DNA of 64,000 bases from Mucilaginibacter sp. UR6-1 (GCF_020880975.1 NZ_JAJIWP010000002.1:620001-684000); one strand, 5' to 3'. Shown: positions 17,929 through 26,409, counted from the stretch's first letter. Notes: generated by a model from the sequence alone, not told the origin. Numbers and translations: made by a program.

Positions 17929-18143
17929 ACGGTTTAATTTGATAGGTGATCGAGGCGTAAAATTAACAGATAATTCTATTCAAAATCACAGTTAAATATC
18001 CATTTAATGCAGAATATGAGTGTATTAAGGATAAAATATTATAATAATTGAATAGCCGGGGAGATCAGCAGAACAGAACAAACATATACCTGCCGGGCAA
18101 CCGCCCGCCCGGCAGCGGCATTAGTAAAATTGGGTATGTTACG

Positions 18144-18151
18144 TATATTTG
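18144..18151 (+). promoter_or_regulatory. -7 element for the small membrane protein gene
   Basis: TATATTTG, 30 bases before the ATG at 18182. No well-spaced -33 element. Confidence 0.35.
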
Positions 18152-18181
18152 AGAGGCGATACATTTTCAAAAACCTAAAAA

Positions 18182-18430
18182 ATGACACAAGAGGAATTGG
18201 CTCAATTAACGGACGAAGAACTATTACAGCGGGCAAAAAAGCTTAAATCAATATATTTTTTTGACGCCTTGATATTCGGTGTACTAATAGGTATTGCGGT
18301 TTTTAGTTCAGTTAAAAACGGCTTTGGCTTGTTTAGTTTTCTCCCCCTCATCTATATACCGGTGGCAGCCAGAAACAAAACAAAGAATAAGCCGCTTGAA
18401 GATGTTTTGAAAGAAAGGAACCTGAAATAG
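18182..18430 (+). CDS. small two-helix membrane protein, unknown function
   Basis: An 82-residue protein. The N-terminal 22 residues are acidic and helical (MTQEELAQLTDEELLQRAKK). Two hydrophobic segments follow at about 24-41 (IYFFDALIFGVLIGIAVF) and 47-61 (GFGLFSFLPLIYIPV), then a basic tail (RNKTKNKPLEDVLKERNLK). I do not know a named family, though similar short proteins are common in Bacteroidota. The codon-by-codon amphipathic pattern and ATG with upstream -7 element support a real gene. It is divergent from the Gfo/Idh/MocA operon and followed by ubiE 115 bp later. Confidence 0.65.
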   Translation: MTQEELAQLTDEELLQRAKKLKSIYFFDALIFGVLIGIAVFSSVKNGFGLFSFLPLIYIPVAARNKTKNKPLEDVLKERNLK

Positions 18431-18545
18431 GCATTCCCAATCAGGCATTTGTAAAAGTGCCCGGCATATAGGGTGTATTGCTGCAAACGGCATTGGCGGG
18501 CGGTGCATTTAATTTACTAATGCCTATATTTACCGCCCACAGGCC

Positions 18546-19277
18546 ATGAGCAAAGTAGTTACTCCATACCAAAACGAGCAGGTTACCAAAAAGGAGCAGG
18601 TAGCCGATATGTTCAACAACATATCAAAAACATACGATTTTCTGAACCACTTTATGTCGCTGGGGATTGATATCATCTGGCGCAAAAAGGCGATCAACGA
18701 GTTAAAGCACGATAAGCCCGGGCATATACTGGATGTAGCCACAGGTACCGGCGATTTCGCTTTTGAGGCCCTGACCATATTAAAGCCCGAAAAAATTACA
18801 GGCGTTGATATATCAAGGGGAATGCTTGATATTGCTGAGCAAAAAATAGCAAAGCGCAAGCTGGGTCATAAATTCTCAGTAAAGCTTGGCGATTCAGAAA
18901 AGCTACCATTTGGCGATACTGAGTTTGATGCCGTTACGGTGGCCTATGGTGTACGTAACTTCGAGAACCTGGAAGCCGGTATGGCCGATATATTTCGTGT
19001 GCTGAAGCCCGGAGGTAAGGTAGTGGTGCTGGAGTTCTCCAAACCACGTACATTCCCGGTAAAACAGTTGTATAACTTTTACTTTAAATACATTACGCCG
19101 GGTATAGGCAAACTTTTTTCAAAGGATGCAAGGGCGTACTCTTACCTGCCCGAGTCGGTAGCTGCCTTTCCGGATGGTAAGAACTTTACCGCCGTTATGG
19201 ACAAAGTAGGTTTTAAAAATACCAAAAACCGTGCTTTAACGTTTGGTATCTGTTCAATCTACACAGGCGTTAAATGA
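18546..19277 (+). CDS. ubiE: demethylmenaquinone methyltransferase
   Basis: A 243-residue SAM-dependent methyltransferase, the last step of menaquinone synthesis (demethylmenaquinone to menaquinone). It shows the family start VADMFNNISKTYDFLNHFMS (about 20-39), the SAM motif ILDVATGTGDFAFEAL (58-73), and the UbiE signature VTVAYGVRNFENLEAGMADI (about 136-155). Bacteroidota use menaquinone, so the role is menaquinone rather than ubiquinone methylation. The stop overlaps the porT start in ATGA, so the two genes are translationally coupled. Confidence 0.96.
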   Translation: MSKVVTPYQNEQVTKKEQVADMFNNISKTYDFLNHFMSLGIDIIWRKKAINELKHDKPGHILDVATGTGDFAFEALTILKPEKITGVDISRGMLDIAEQKIAKRKLGHKFSVKLGDSEKLPFGDTEFDAVTVAYGVRNFENLEAGMADIFRVLKPGGKVVVLEFSKPRTFPVKQLYNFYFKYITPGIGKLFSKDARAYSYLPESVAAFPDGKNFTAVMDKVGFKNTKNRALTFGICSIYTGVK

Positions 19278-20017
19278 TAAAAAGCTTTTACACAGCGTTA
19301 ATTTTTGTTTTTTGCTTTACCGGGTTGGCCTTTGGCCAACGCCCGCCCGCATGGGGTGGCGGCGCCGATCTGAACGATTTTAGTTTCGGTTTCTCATTCA
19401 GCTATATCAGCAGCTATCTCAAAATAAATAAACAGCCCGACTGGACAACACCTTTTGCTGATCCTGAAACCGGCGCGCCTTTAACAGGTAACGCTACCAG
19501 CATCAGTTCGCCAAACTCACCCGGATTTGCCGTTGGTTTTTTGGCGCGCTACAGGTTGACCGATCATCTTGAAGCACGTGTAACGCCATCGCTGGTGTTT
19601 GCCGACCGCAAACTGATCTACACCTATGATTCGCCTGACCCGGAAACCCAGGTAATTACCAAACAAATAAATACTACAGGCTTTGATCTGCCGCTGCAAC
19701 TCAAATTAAAGTCGGATCGTATTGGCGATCTGCGTGGTTACATGATAGGCGGAGTGAAGTTAAGCCAGTCGTTGGGGCGTAAAAACCCTGATGCTGATAA
19801 AGGCCTGCTTGAAAAAACGGTGAAGATAGATCGTACGTTCGCGTCATACGAGGTTGGTTTGGGATGCGATATCTATTTTGAATTTTTTAAACTATCGCCC
19901 GAGATAAAAATATCCAATTCATTCGGTAATGTGCTGGTGCCTGAAAATCACCCGGCCTCATACCCGCTCAGCGGCCTGCGCCTGCATACGCTGCAGTTCA
20001 GCCTGTACTTTGAGTAA
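19274..20017 (+). CDS. porT: T9SS component, PorT/SprT family outer-membrane beta-barrel
   Basis: A 247-residue protein with a signal peptide (about 1-21, ending AFGQ). It has alternating beta-strand patterns of an 8-stranded barrel, including FSFGFSFSYISSYLKI, HLEARVTPSLVFADRKLIY and the C-terminal GLRLHTLQFSLYFE ending in an aromatic residue. PorT/SprT is a core protein of type IX secretion. As I recall, porT commonly lies immediately after ubiE in Bacteroidota, as here (4-bp overlap). The family call relies on context and C-terminal pattern; a generic porin-like barrel is the alternative. Confidence 0.75.
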   Translation: MIKSFYTALIFVFCFTGLAFGQRPPAWGGGADLNDFSFGFSFSYISSYLKINKQPDWTTPFADPETGAPLTGNATSISSPNSPGFAVGFLARYRLTDHLEARVTPSLVFADRKLIYTYDSPDPETQVITKQINTTGFDLPLQLKLKSDRIGDLRGYMIGGVKLSQSLGRKNPDADKGLLEKTVKIDRTFASYEVGLGCDIYFEFFKLSPEIKISNSFGNVLVPENHPASYPLSGLRLHTLQFSLYFE

Positions 20018-20093
20018 TACCGCATCCTTACGGTAAGGCGACATATTGTTGCTCCGGAAAACATATTTTCGCTGCCGATAGTTATATAAACTT

Positions 20094-20858
20094 ATGGCAA
20101 AAATTGCATTAATAACAGGGGCAACCGCCGGTATAGGCGAGGCTTGCGCCCATGTATTCGCCCGCGAAGGCTATAATTTGATACTTACAGGCCGCCGCCG
20201 CGACAGGCTCGATAACCTGGCATCGGCAATAAACACTCAATATAATGTGGAGGTGGCCGTTGCTTCGTTTGATATTCGTAACCGCCAGGCGGTGATAGAT
20301 AACCTGGAGAATTTGCCCGCCGAATGGAAAAAAGTTGATGTGCTGATAAACAACGCCGGCCTGAGCCAGGGCCTCGATCCCATACAAAATGGTGACCCCG
20401 GTGACTGGGATACCATGATTGATACCAATATTAAGGGTTTGTTATACGCCAGTAAAATAGTATCAAACTGGATGATAGCGAACGGTTATGGCCACATCAT
20501 CAACCTTGGCTCAATAGCCGGTAAAGAAGTTTACCCTAACGGCAATGTGTATTGCGCCACCAAGCACGCTGTTGACGCGCTTAACAAAGGTATGCGCCTC
20601 GATCTGCTGCCGCATGGTATCAAGGTAACAGCCGTACACCCCGGTGCGGTTGAAACCGAGTTTTCTGAGGTGCGTTTTAAGGGTGATAAGGATCGTGCTA
20701 AAAAAGTATACGAAGGCTTTGAGCCGCTGGCAGCGCTGGATGTTGCCGAAACCATCTGGTTCGCGGCATCGCGCCCTGCGCACGTTAATATTAATGAGCT
20801 TACCGTAATGCCAACCGCGCAGGCAGGTGCTACAAGTATATTCAGGAAAAACTTGTAG
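20094..20858 (+). CDS. SDR family NAD(P)-dependent oxidoreductase
   Basis: A 254-residue short-chain dehydrogenase of the YdfG-like (serine/3-hydroxy acid dehydrogenase) type. The cofactor motif TGATAGIG spans residues 8-15, then the basic GRRRDRL (NADP preference), NNAGLS, and the catalytic Y153-x-x-x-K157 in YCATKHA with the serine in NLGSIAG. The C-terminal ends ITNELT-like (NINELTVMPTAQ), matching YdfG relatives. It is followed by a long repeat-rich spacer. Substrate not determinable from sequence. Confidence 0.92.
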   Translation: MAKIALITGATAGIGEACAHVFAREGYNLILTGRRRDRLDNLASAINTQYNVEVAVASFDIRNRQAVIDNLENLPAEWKKVDVLINNAGLSQGLDPIQNGDPGDWDTMIDTNIKGLLYASKIVSNWMIANGYGHIINLGSIAGKEVYPNGNVYCATKHAVDALNKGMRLDLLPHGIKVTAVHPGAVETEFSEVRFKGDKDRAKKVYEGFEPLAALDVAETIWFAASRPAHVNINELTVMPTAQAGATSIFRKNL

Positions 20859-20935
20859 ATGTGCGGATGAGAAGATGTGCAGATATGCAAATGAGTAGAT
20901 GTGCAGATGAGGAAATGTGCGGATATGCAAATGGG
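20859..20935. repeat. GATGTGCAGAT/ATGCAAATG word repeats
   Basis: Directly after the SDR stop codon, about 77 bp made of imperfect copies of AGATGTGCAGAT and ATATGCAAATGAG (for example 20875-20895 and 20896-20918). Both strands contain open frames only because the unit is stop-poor; no gene is likely. Confidence 0.7.
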
Positions 20936-20960
20936 TTACGATTAATTGATCGATTTTGAA

Positions 20961-21035
20961 TTCAATAACTCAATAATTCACTAACTCAGTAAATATTCAC
21001 TAATCAATAACTCAATAATTCAGTAAATCAATAAT
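20961..21035. repeat. AACTCAATAATTCAGTAAAT repeats, copies 2 and 3
   Basis: A variant copy at 20961-20995 is followed by an exact 27-bp match (21005-21031) to the repeat at 6117-6143. It lies just upstream of the yqeY promoter. Confidence 0.75.
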
Positions 21036-21039
21036 TGAT

Positions 21040-21047
21040 TAGCTTTG
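21040..21047 (+). promoter_or_regulatory. yqeY-like gene -7 element
   Basis: TAGCTTTG followed by CAG, 45 bases before the ATG at 21093. It abuts the 27-bp repeat, which supplies the upstream promoter DNA. Confidence 0.4.
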
Positions 21048-21092
21048 CAGCTTAAATCCGAAATTGAAAATTCGAAAATCCGAAATAAACAG

Positions 21093-21542
21093 ATGTCATT
21101 ATCAACCCAAATAGATCAGGATATTAAACAGGCCATGCTGGCCAAGGATGCTGATAAGCTGCGTGGCTTGCGTGCTATAAAGTCAGCTTTGTTATTGGCT
21201 AAAACCGAGAAAGGCGCGGCCGAAGAGGTTAGCGAAGAGGCAGAGATAAAGGTGCTTCAAAAACTGATAAAGCAACGCAAGGAGTCGGCTGATATATATA
21301 AGGCCCAAAACCGTGAGGATCTTTATGAGATAGAAGCTGCCGAGATGGTGGTGATTGAAGCTTACCTGCCAAAACAAATGGACAGGGCCGAGCTGGAAGC
21401 TTATTTAAAAGAAATGATAGCGCGTGTTGGTGCAACATCAGTAAAAGATATGGGCAAGGTTATGGGCACAGCCAATAAGGAGCTGGCCGGTAAAGCCGAC
21501 GGTAAAACCATATCTGAAGTTATTAAGCAGATTTTGGCATAA
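21093..21542 (+). CDS. GatB/YqeY domain-containing protein
   Basis: A 149-residue helical protein of the YqeY family, which shares the tail domain of the GatB amidotransferase subunit and may bind tRNA. It has LSTQIDQDIKQAMLAKDADK at the start, LRAIKSALLLAKTEKG and the C-terminal DMGKVMGTANKELAGKADGK. I place the start at ATG 21093 because homologues begin just before LxxxIxxDIKxAM; the in-frame TTG at 21045 would add 16 low-complexity residues (QLKSEIENSKIRNKQ) and lies almost on the -7 element. Standalone gene. Confidence 0.9.
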   Translation: MSLSTQIDQDIKQAMLAKDADKLRGLRAIKSALLLAKTEKGAAEEVSEEAEIKVLQKLIKQRKESADIYKAQNREDLYEIEAAEMVVIEAYLPKQMDRAELEAYLKEMIARVGATSVKDMGKVMGTANKELAGKADGKTISEVIKQILA

Positions 21543-21650
21543 TGTAAAACCTGCTATTGCAACTAAACAGCAATAAACTATTTTTACAGCAATAATAACA
21601 GCAAGATTAGCTAAACTTGCAACTATATTAATTGAATACAGGCAGTATAT

Positions 21651-22412
21651 ATGAAGTTCGCACTTAAACAGGAAAAAGATTTTAATTATATTGAAGAGGG
21701 CGAAGGCGAAGTACTGCTTATGTTACATGGTTTAATGGGTGCCCTTAGTAACTGGGAAGATGTTATTGAGGAGTTTAAATCGCAATACCGTGTAATTATA
21801 CCTGTTTTGCCTATTTACGATTTGCCCCTGCTTACCACCGGTGTTAAAAGCCTTAGTAAGTATGTGCATAAGTTTGTAAAGCATAAAGGCCTTACCAACT
21901 TTACTATACTGGGTAACTCGCTTGGCGGGCATGTGGCGCTTATTTATATCCTGTCGCACCCTGAATATGTAAAAGCTTTGGTGCTTGCCGGTAGTTCAGG
22001 CTTGTATGAGAATGCTTTCGGCGGTTCGTTTCCGCGCCGTGAGAGCTATGATTTTGTGAAGGAGAAGGTAGAATTTACTTTTTACGACCCAAAAACCGCG
22101 ACAAAAGAGCTGGTTGATGATGTTTTTCAAACAATAAACGACCGTAATCGCGTTATCAGAATACTGGCTATGGCAAAATCGGCCATAAGGCATAACATGG
22201 CCAAGGATTTGCATAAGATAACCATACCGGTAGGATTGCTGTGGGGTAAAAACGATAAGATAACGCCGCCCGAGGTAGCCGAGGAGTTTAACCAGTTGCT
22301 GCCAAATGCCGAGCTGCACTGGATTGACGAATGCGGCCACGCCCCGATGATGGAGCAGCCCGAGAGATTTAACATACTGCTAAGGCAGTTTTTGGATAAA
22401 CTAAAAAAGTAA
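21651..22412 (+). CDS. alpha/beta fold hydrolase
   Basis: A 253-residue alpha/beta hydrolase. The oxyanion-hole HGLMG lies at residues 26-30 (LLMLHGLMGALSNW), the nucleophile elbow GNSLGG is at 88-93 with Ser90, and the catalytic His is in DECGHAPMMEQPERF near the C-terminus; an acidic residue in GKNDKITPPE completes the triad. No signal peptide. Substrate unknown. It heads a four-gene unit with the CBS protein (3 bp gap), nadK and porG. Confidence 0.92.
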   Translation: MKFALKQEKDFNYIEEGEGEVLLMLHGLMGALSNWEDVIEEFKSQYRVIIPVLPIYDLPLLTTGVKSLSKYVHKFVKHKGLTNFTILGNSLGGHVALIYILSHPEYVKALVLAGSSGLYENAFGGSFPRRESYDFVKEKVEFTFYDPKTATKELVDDVFQTINDRNRVIRILAMAKSAIRHNMAKDLHKITIPVGLLWGKNDKITPPEVAEEFNQLLPNAELHWIDECGHAPMMEQPERFNILLRQFLDKLKK

Positions 22413-22415
22413 CAC

Positions 22416-23078
22416 ATGTTTGCGATTGACCTGATCGGGAATGCCATACCACCACTCCACACGTCTGACACGGTGCAGAAAGTGATGGACAGGATGGCCG
22501 AGTTCAAGGTCAGTCACCTGCCTGTTGTTAACGAGGAGCAGTTTCTGGGCCTTGTATCAGAGGATGACCTGATTGAGGAGCCGGACTTTGAAACACAAAT
22601 AGGTTCGTTGTCGCTTTCGCTGGTAAACCCTTATGTATTTACTGATCAGCATATATATGATGTTATCAGGATATTTAAGGAGTTAAAACTGAGCGTGGTG
22701 CCTGTGCTCGATAAAAAGAACAATTACCAGGGCGTGGTTTCTATCAACAGCATGAACGAGTATTTTGCCGAGCTAACATCAGTATCGGTGCCCGGCGGTA
22801 TCATTGTACTGGAGATCAGCAACCGCAACAACTCGCTGGCGCACATGGCGCAGATCATCGAGTCAGACAATGCGCAGGTACTCAGCTCATACATCCGCAC
22901 TTTCCCTGATTCAACCCGGATGGAAGTTACCCTCAAAATTAATAAGCTGGATATATCAAACATTGCCTCTACCTTTTTAAGGTACAATTATGATATTAAG
23001 GCCACCTTTAATCACTACAATCAAAACGATAATTCAATGGAGCGTTATGATTCGCTGATGAATTATCTCAACTTATAA
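22416..23078 (+). CDS. CBS domain-containing protein
   Basis: A 220-residue cytoplasmic protein with a CBS pair in the first 120 residues (TVQKVMDRMAEFKVSHLPVV, then the second repeat IYDVIRIFKELKLSVVPVLD). An ACT-like or ferredoxin-like C-terminal region follows (GGIIVLEISNRNNSLAHMAQ). CBS pairs bind adenine nucleotides. The gene starts 3 bp after the hydrolase stop and lies 10 bp before nadK; a regulatory link to NAD metabolism is possible but not shown. Confidence 0.9.
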   Translation: MFAIDLIGNAIPPLHTSDTVQKVMDRMAEFKVSHLPVVNEEQFLGLVSEDDLIEEPDFETQIGSLSLSLVNPYVFTDQHIYDVIRIFKELKLSVVPVLDKKNNYQGVVSINSMNEYFAELTSVSVPGGIIVLEISNRNNSLAHMAQIIESDNAQVLSSYIRTFPDSTRMEVTLKINKLDISNIASTFLRYNYDIKATFNHYNQNDNSMERYDSLMNYLNL

Positions 23079-23088
23079 CCCCCCGCAA

Positions 23089-23970
23089 ATGAAGATAGCA
23101 GTATACGGCAGGCCGTTTAGTGATAACGAGGTGTTGCCATACATACAGCAGGTGTTTGATAACCTGAAACAACACGGGGTTGAAATATATGTACACAATC
23201 GCCTGCACCAATACCTGCAGGATAAAATAACCAATGTTAATTATCGTGTACTTGCCGAAGGGGAGCCCTTTAAGGGAATTATCGATCTGTTTTTGAGTCT
23301 TGGCGGCGATGGTACCATGCTGGATACCGTTACCCTGATACGCGATAGCGGTATACCCGTTATAGGTATTAACTTTGGCAGGCTGGGCTTTTTGGCCAGT
23401 ATTAACAAAAGCGATATCGCCGCGGCCATACATGCCGTAGTTAATCAACAATATACGCTTGATAAGCGGGCCATGTTGCGTATCGACTCGGATGTGAAAC
23501 TTTTTGGTGAAGATAACTTCGCGCTGAATGAGATCACCATACACAAACGCGACGATTCGGCCATGATCACCATCAATACCTTTCTGGATGGTAATTTTTT
23601 AAACTCGTACTGGAGCGATGGCATCATCGTATCAACAGCTACAGGTTCAACCGCGTACTCGTTAAGCTGCGGCGGGCCTATCATCTTCCCCGAGTCGAAT
23701 ACAGTGGTGCTTACGCCAATCTCTCCGCACAACCTTAATGTAAGGCCGGCAGTATTGCCTGATTGCTGTACCTTGTCCTTTGATGTGGAAACACGTAGCG
23801 CCAACTACCTTATCTCGTGCGATTCGCGCGTGGCGGTGCTTGATCAGCCGGTGCGTATTAATGTGAGCAAAGCTGATTTTCAGCTTAATCTCATCAGGCT
23901 GAATAATGAAAACTATTTATCAACGTTAAGACATAAGCTATTGTGGGGCCTTGATACCCGTAATTATTAG
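23089..23970 (+). CDS. nadK: NAD kinase
   Basis: A 293-residue ATP-NAD kinase making NADP. It has the family motif LGGDGTMLDT (residues 71-80, GGDG 72-75), NFGRLGFLASI, the NE/D motif FALNEITIHKRD, and the glycine-rich DGIIVSTATGSTAYSLSCGG plus PISPHNLNVRP. The length is normal. It is embedded between the CBS gene and porG. Confidence 0.97.
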   Translation: MKIAVYGRPFSDNEVLPYIQQVFDNLKQHGVEIYVHNRLHQYLQDKITNVNYRVLAEGEPFKGIIDLFLSLGGDGTMLDTVTLIRDSGIPVIGINFGRLGFLASINKSDIAAAIHAVVNQQYTLDKRAMLRIDSDVKLFGEDNFALNEITIHKRDDSAMITINTFLDGNFLNSYWSDGIIVSTATGSTAYSLSCGGPIIFPESNTVVLTPISPHNLNVRPAVLPDCCTLSFDVETRSANYLISCDSRVAVLDQPVRINVSKADFQLNLIRLNNENYLSTLRHKLLWGLDTRNY

Positions 23971-23979
23971 CCTTACCGG

Positions 23980-24771
23980 ATGCAGAAATATCTACTTACA
24001 TTAATAATATTATTTACCGCCGTAACACTCAAAGCCCAAACCTGGGAAGTAGGGGGCGGTATTGGTGGCGCAGGCTACATGGGCGACCTTAATCAACACA
24101 ATCCCCTGCAAATAAGCGGCCTTGCCGGCAATGTATTCCTTAAAAGAAATTTTAATGGCTATTTATCCGCAAAGCTGCAGTTTACCTATGGTAAGATAGG
24201 CGCTGCCGATAGCACTTCAAACAACCAGCAGCAGCGCGACCGTAACCTTAGCTTTACCAACCGGCTGATGGAAACCAGCCTGATAGGCGAGTTCAACTTT
24301 ATGCACTATATACCCGATGCAGGTAAAAATGTATTTACCCCCTTTGTATTTGCCGGGATAGGCCTTGTAGCCCATGCACCACGTGCAGAATATAATGGTA
24401 ATGAGATAGGCTTGCGCAGGCTGCGTACTGAAGGTCAGGAGAAACAATATTCGGGTACGGTACTATCTGTACCTTATGGTGCAGGTGTTAAATATAACAT
24501 TGGCGGCAAGTGGACGCTGATTGCCGACCTTGGTTACCGCTGGGCTAATACTGATTACCTGGATGATGTAAGCGGGCTGTATGCCGATAAGGAAACCCTG
24601 CCTACACGATCATCTGTATTACTGTCTGACCGTACCGGCGAAAAAACCGGCGTATACACAGGTACAGCAGGTACGCAGCGCGGTGATCTGCGTAAACGTG
24701 ACAGCTATTTGTTTTTAAACCTCTCTATATCATTTACTTTTGTTACTGAGAAATGTTATTACGAAAATTGA
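23980..24771 (+). CDS. porG: T9SS protein PorG (DUF6089 family outer-membrane barrel)
   Basis: A 263-residue protein with a signal peptide (1-19, ending LKAQ). It has an N-terminal WEVGGGIGGAGYMGDLNQHN and beta-strand patterns such as FTPFVFAGIGLVAHAPRA and VPYGAGVKYNIGGKWTLIAD, ending with the barrel strand SYLFLNLSISFTFV. In Porphyromonas gingivalis the porG gene lies next to uppS, bamA and two ompH genes (from memory of that locus). Here the same order occurs, with only an exbD gene between. PorG is part of the periplasmic/outer-membrane T9SS machinery. Confidence 0.8.
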   Translation: MQKYLLTLIILFTAVTLKAQTWEVGGGIGGAGYMGDLNQHNPLQISGLAGNVFLKRNFNGYLSAKLQFTYGKIGAADSTSNNQQQRDRNLSFTNRLMETSLIGEFNFMHYIPDAGKNVFTPFVFAGIGLVAHAPRAEYNGNEIGLRRLRTEGQEKQYSGTVLSVPYGAGVKYNIGGKWTLIADLGYRWANTDYLDDVSGLYADKETLPTRSSVLLSDRTGEKTGVYTGTAGTQRGDLRKRDSYLFLNLSISFTFVTEKCYYEN

Positions 24772-24816
24772 TCTAATAAAGAATAAAATTTTATAAAATA
24801 TATATAATAAAAAATT

Positions 24817-24824
24817 TAATTTTG
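24817..24824 (+). promoter_or_regulatory. exbD -7 element
   Basis: TAATTTTG in an AT-rich stretch, 43 bases before the ATG at 24868. No TTG at -33. Confidence 0.35.
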
Positions 24825-24851
24825 CGTAATAGTTATATTACATATCTAAAC

Positions 24852-24869
24852 TATTATTATTATTATTAT
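24852..24869 (+). repeat. trinucleotide repeat running into the exbD start codon
   Basis: Six TAT/ATT units in a row (TATTATTATTATTATTAT), the last two bases forming the AT of the ATG. Slippage would change the leader by multiples of 3 without altering the protein. Confidence 0.8.
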
Positions 24870-25395
24870 GGCCGAATTAAACACATCTGCCGCCGGATCA
24901 GGCAGAAAAGCAACCCGCAAGCGCGCCTCAACCCGCGTAGATCTCACAGCAATGGTTGACCTTGCTTTTCTTTTAATTACCTTTTTTATGCTCACTACCA
25001 CGCTGAGTAAATCCAAGATGATGCCGATAGTAATGCCGGATATACCAGGAGAGACGGGGTTCTCGGTTTCGGAAAACCGCACACTCACTGTATGCCTGGG
25101 TAAGGATAACAAGGCACTTTGGTATTTGGGGCGGGCGGAGCAGCCTATACTTAAACCTACCGTAGCAGGATATGGCAAAAACGGCATTCGAAAAGCTTTG
25201 CTGGATGCCAGGGCCTATGTTAAAAATAATTACGGTAAAACGCTGATGGTAATTGTTAAACCTGCCGACAGTTCGAAGTACGAAAACCTGGTGAACACTA
25301 TTGATGAGCTGGATATAACACAGGTGCCGGCCTACGCCATTGCCGATATAGCCCCGCAGGATATTGAGCTTTTAAAGCAAAAGGGTATGTATTAA
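24868..25395 (+). CDS. ExbD/TolR family biopolymer transport protein
   Basis: A 175-residue protein with a short basic cytoplasmic head (ATRKRASTR), one membrane helix at about residues 30-50 (TAMVDLAFLLITFFMLTTTL) that carries the functional Asp of ExbD/TolR (VDLTAMVDLAFLL), and a periplasmic domain. ExbD works with ExbB and TonB to energise outer-membrane transport, or as TolR/GldM-type motors. No exbB is adjacent. The gene sits between porG and uppS with its own -7 element and a terminator after it, so it is a monocistronic insertion in a conserved cluster. Confidence 0.9.
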   Translation: MAELNTSAAGSGRKATRKRASTRVDLTAMVDLAFLLITFFMLTTTLSKSKMMPIVMPDIPGETGFSVSENRTLTVCLGKDNKALWYLGRAEQPILKPTVAGYGKNGIRKALLDARAYVKNNYGKTLMVIVKPADSSKYENLVNTIDELDITQVPAYAIADIAPQDIELLKQKGMY

Positions 25396-25415
25396 CAGTA
25401 CTTTATAAATTCACG

Positions 25416-25441
25416 TCCGGGCCTGTATGCCCGGCTTTTTT
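25416..25441 (+). terminator. intrinsic terminator after exbD
   Basis: Stem CCGGGC (25417-25422), CTGTAT loop, GCCCGG (25429-25434), then a T run. Confidence 0.85.
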
Positions 25442-25502
25442 GTTGAAAAAAAGCTTATTTTTTCTTTTACGCCGTCATACTAAAAAAATACAAAGTAAGT
25501 TT

Positions 25503-25529
25503 TACCTTTGTAGCCTGAAAAAACAGGCT
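25503..25529 (+). promoter_or_regulatory. uppS -7 element and 5' leader hairpin
   Basis: TACCTTTG (25503-25510) is followed at once by the hairpin AGCCTG (25512-25517), AAAAAA loop, CAGGCT (25524-25529). A transcript starting here would carry a 5'-terminal stem-loop and a leader of about 100 bases before uppS. Confidence 0.45.
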
Positions 25530-25611
25530 TATTTTAAATAATTTAAATAGCTGAGCGCTTACTTATTACAATTATAGCGCCATTAACTTACCGCTATTTA
25601 ACACGGCAGGA

Positions 25612-26346
25612 ATGAAAGACCAGATCGATTTGTTGAAATTGCCCGCGCACATTGCCATTATTATGGATGGTAACGGCAGGTGGGCAAAAACCAAAGGAAA
25701 ACTCCGGGTATTTGGCCATCATAACGGTGTGCTTGCCGTAAGGGATGTAGTTGAGGGATCATGCGAACTGGGCCTGAAATATTTAACGCTATACGCTTTT
25801 TCTGCCGAGAACTGGAACCGCCCCAAGCTGGAGGTAATGGCCCTGATGGAGCTTATGGTAAGCACCATTAATAAGGAGATAAGCACCTTTATGAACAATA
25901 ATGTGCGCCTTAATGCCATCGGCGATCTGAGCATGCTGCCTGCGCGTAACCACCGCGAACTTACCAAGGCTATGGAAAAAACCGCCGGTAATACCGGGCT
26001 GGTACTTACACTGGCGTTGAGCTACAGCTCACGCAATGAGATGGTTCATGCTGTAAAAAACATTGCTCAAAAAGTAAAAGATGGCGAGCTTAACCCCGAC
26101 GATATTACCGAGCAAATTTTTGCTGATAATTTATATACCCGTAATATGCCTGATCCTGAATTGATGATCAGGACGAGCGGCGAACACCGTATAAGCAACT
26201 ACCTGCTTTGGCAAATTGCTTACACCGAGCTGTATTTCACTCAAAAATTATGGCCCGATTTCAGGCGTGAAGATTTGTTTGAAGCTATACTTGATTACCA
26301 GCAGCGCGAGCGCCGTTTTGGGATGACAAGCGAGCAGCTTAACTAA
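25612..26346 (+). CDS. uppS: isoprenyl transferase (undecaprenyl diphosphate synthase)
   Basis: A 244-residue cis-prenyltransferase that makes the C55 lipid carrier for peptidoglycan and O-antigen. The active-site motif HIAIIMDGNGRWAKTKG spans residues 13-29, with catalytic Asp19. Also visible are LTLYAFSAENWNRPK, NVRLNAIGD, and the C-terminal PDPELMIRTSGEHRISNYLL and LWPDFRREDL. It is the first gene of the uppS-bamA-ompH-ompH cluster, 63 bp before bamA. Confidence 0.97.
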   Translation: MKDQIDLLKLPAHIAIIMDGNGRWAKTKGKLRVFGHHNGVLAVRDVVEGSCELGLKYLTLYAFSAENWNRPKLEVMALMELMVSTINKEISTFMNNNVRLNAIGDLSMLPARNHRELTKAMEKTAGNTGLVLTLALSYSSRNEMVHAVKNIAQKVKDGELNPDDITEQIFADNLYTRNMPDPELMIRTSGEHRISNYLLWQIAYTELYFTQKLWPDFRREDLFEAILDYQQRERRFGMTSEQLN

Positions 26347-26409
26347 ATTTTTACTTTTAACACTATTTAACAACTGTTTAAATTATTTTTAGCCCACTAA
26401 AATATCCGA

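Noticed and set aside
20511..20930. 139-residue minus-strand frame over the SDR 3' end and repeats
   Set aside because: The HLHI-type start is only the repeat translated; the rest is antisense to the SDR gene.
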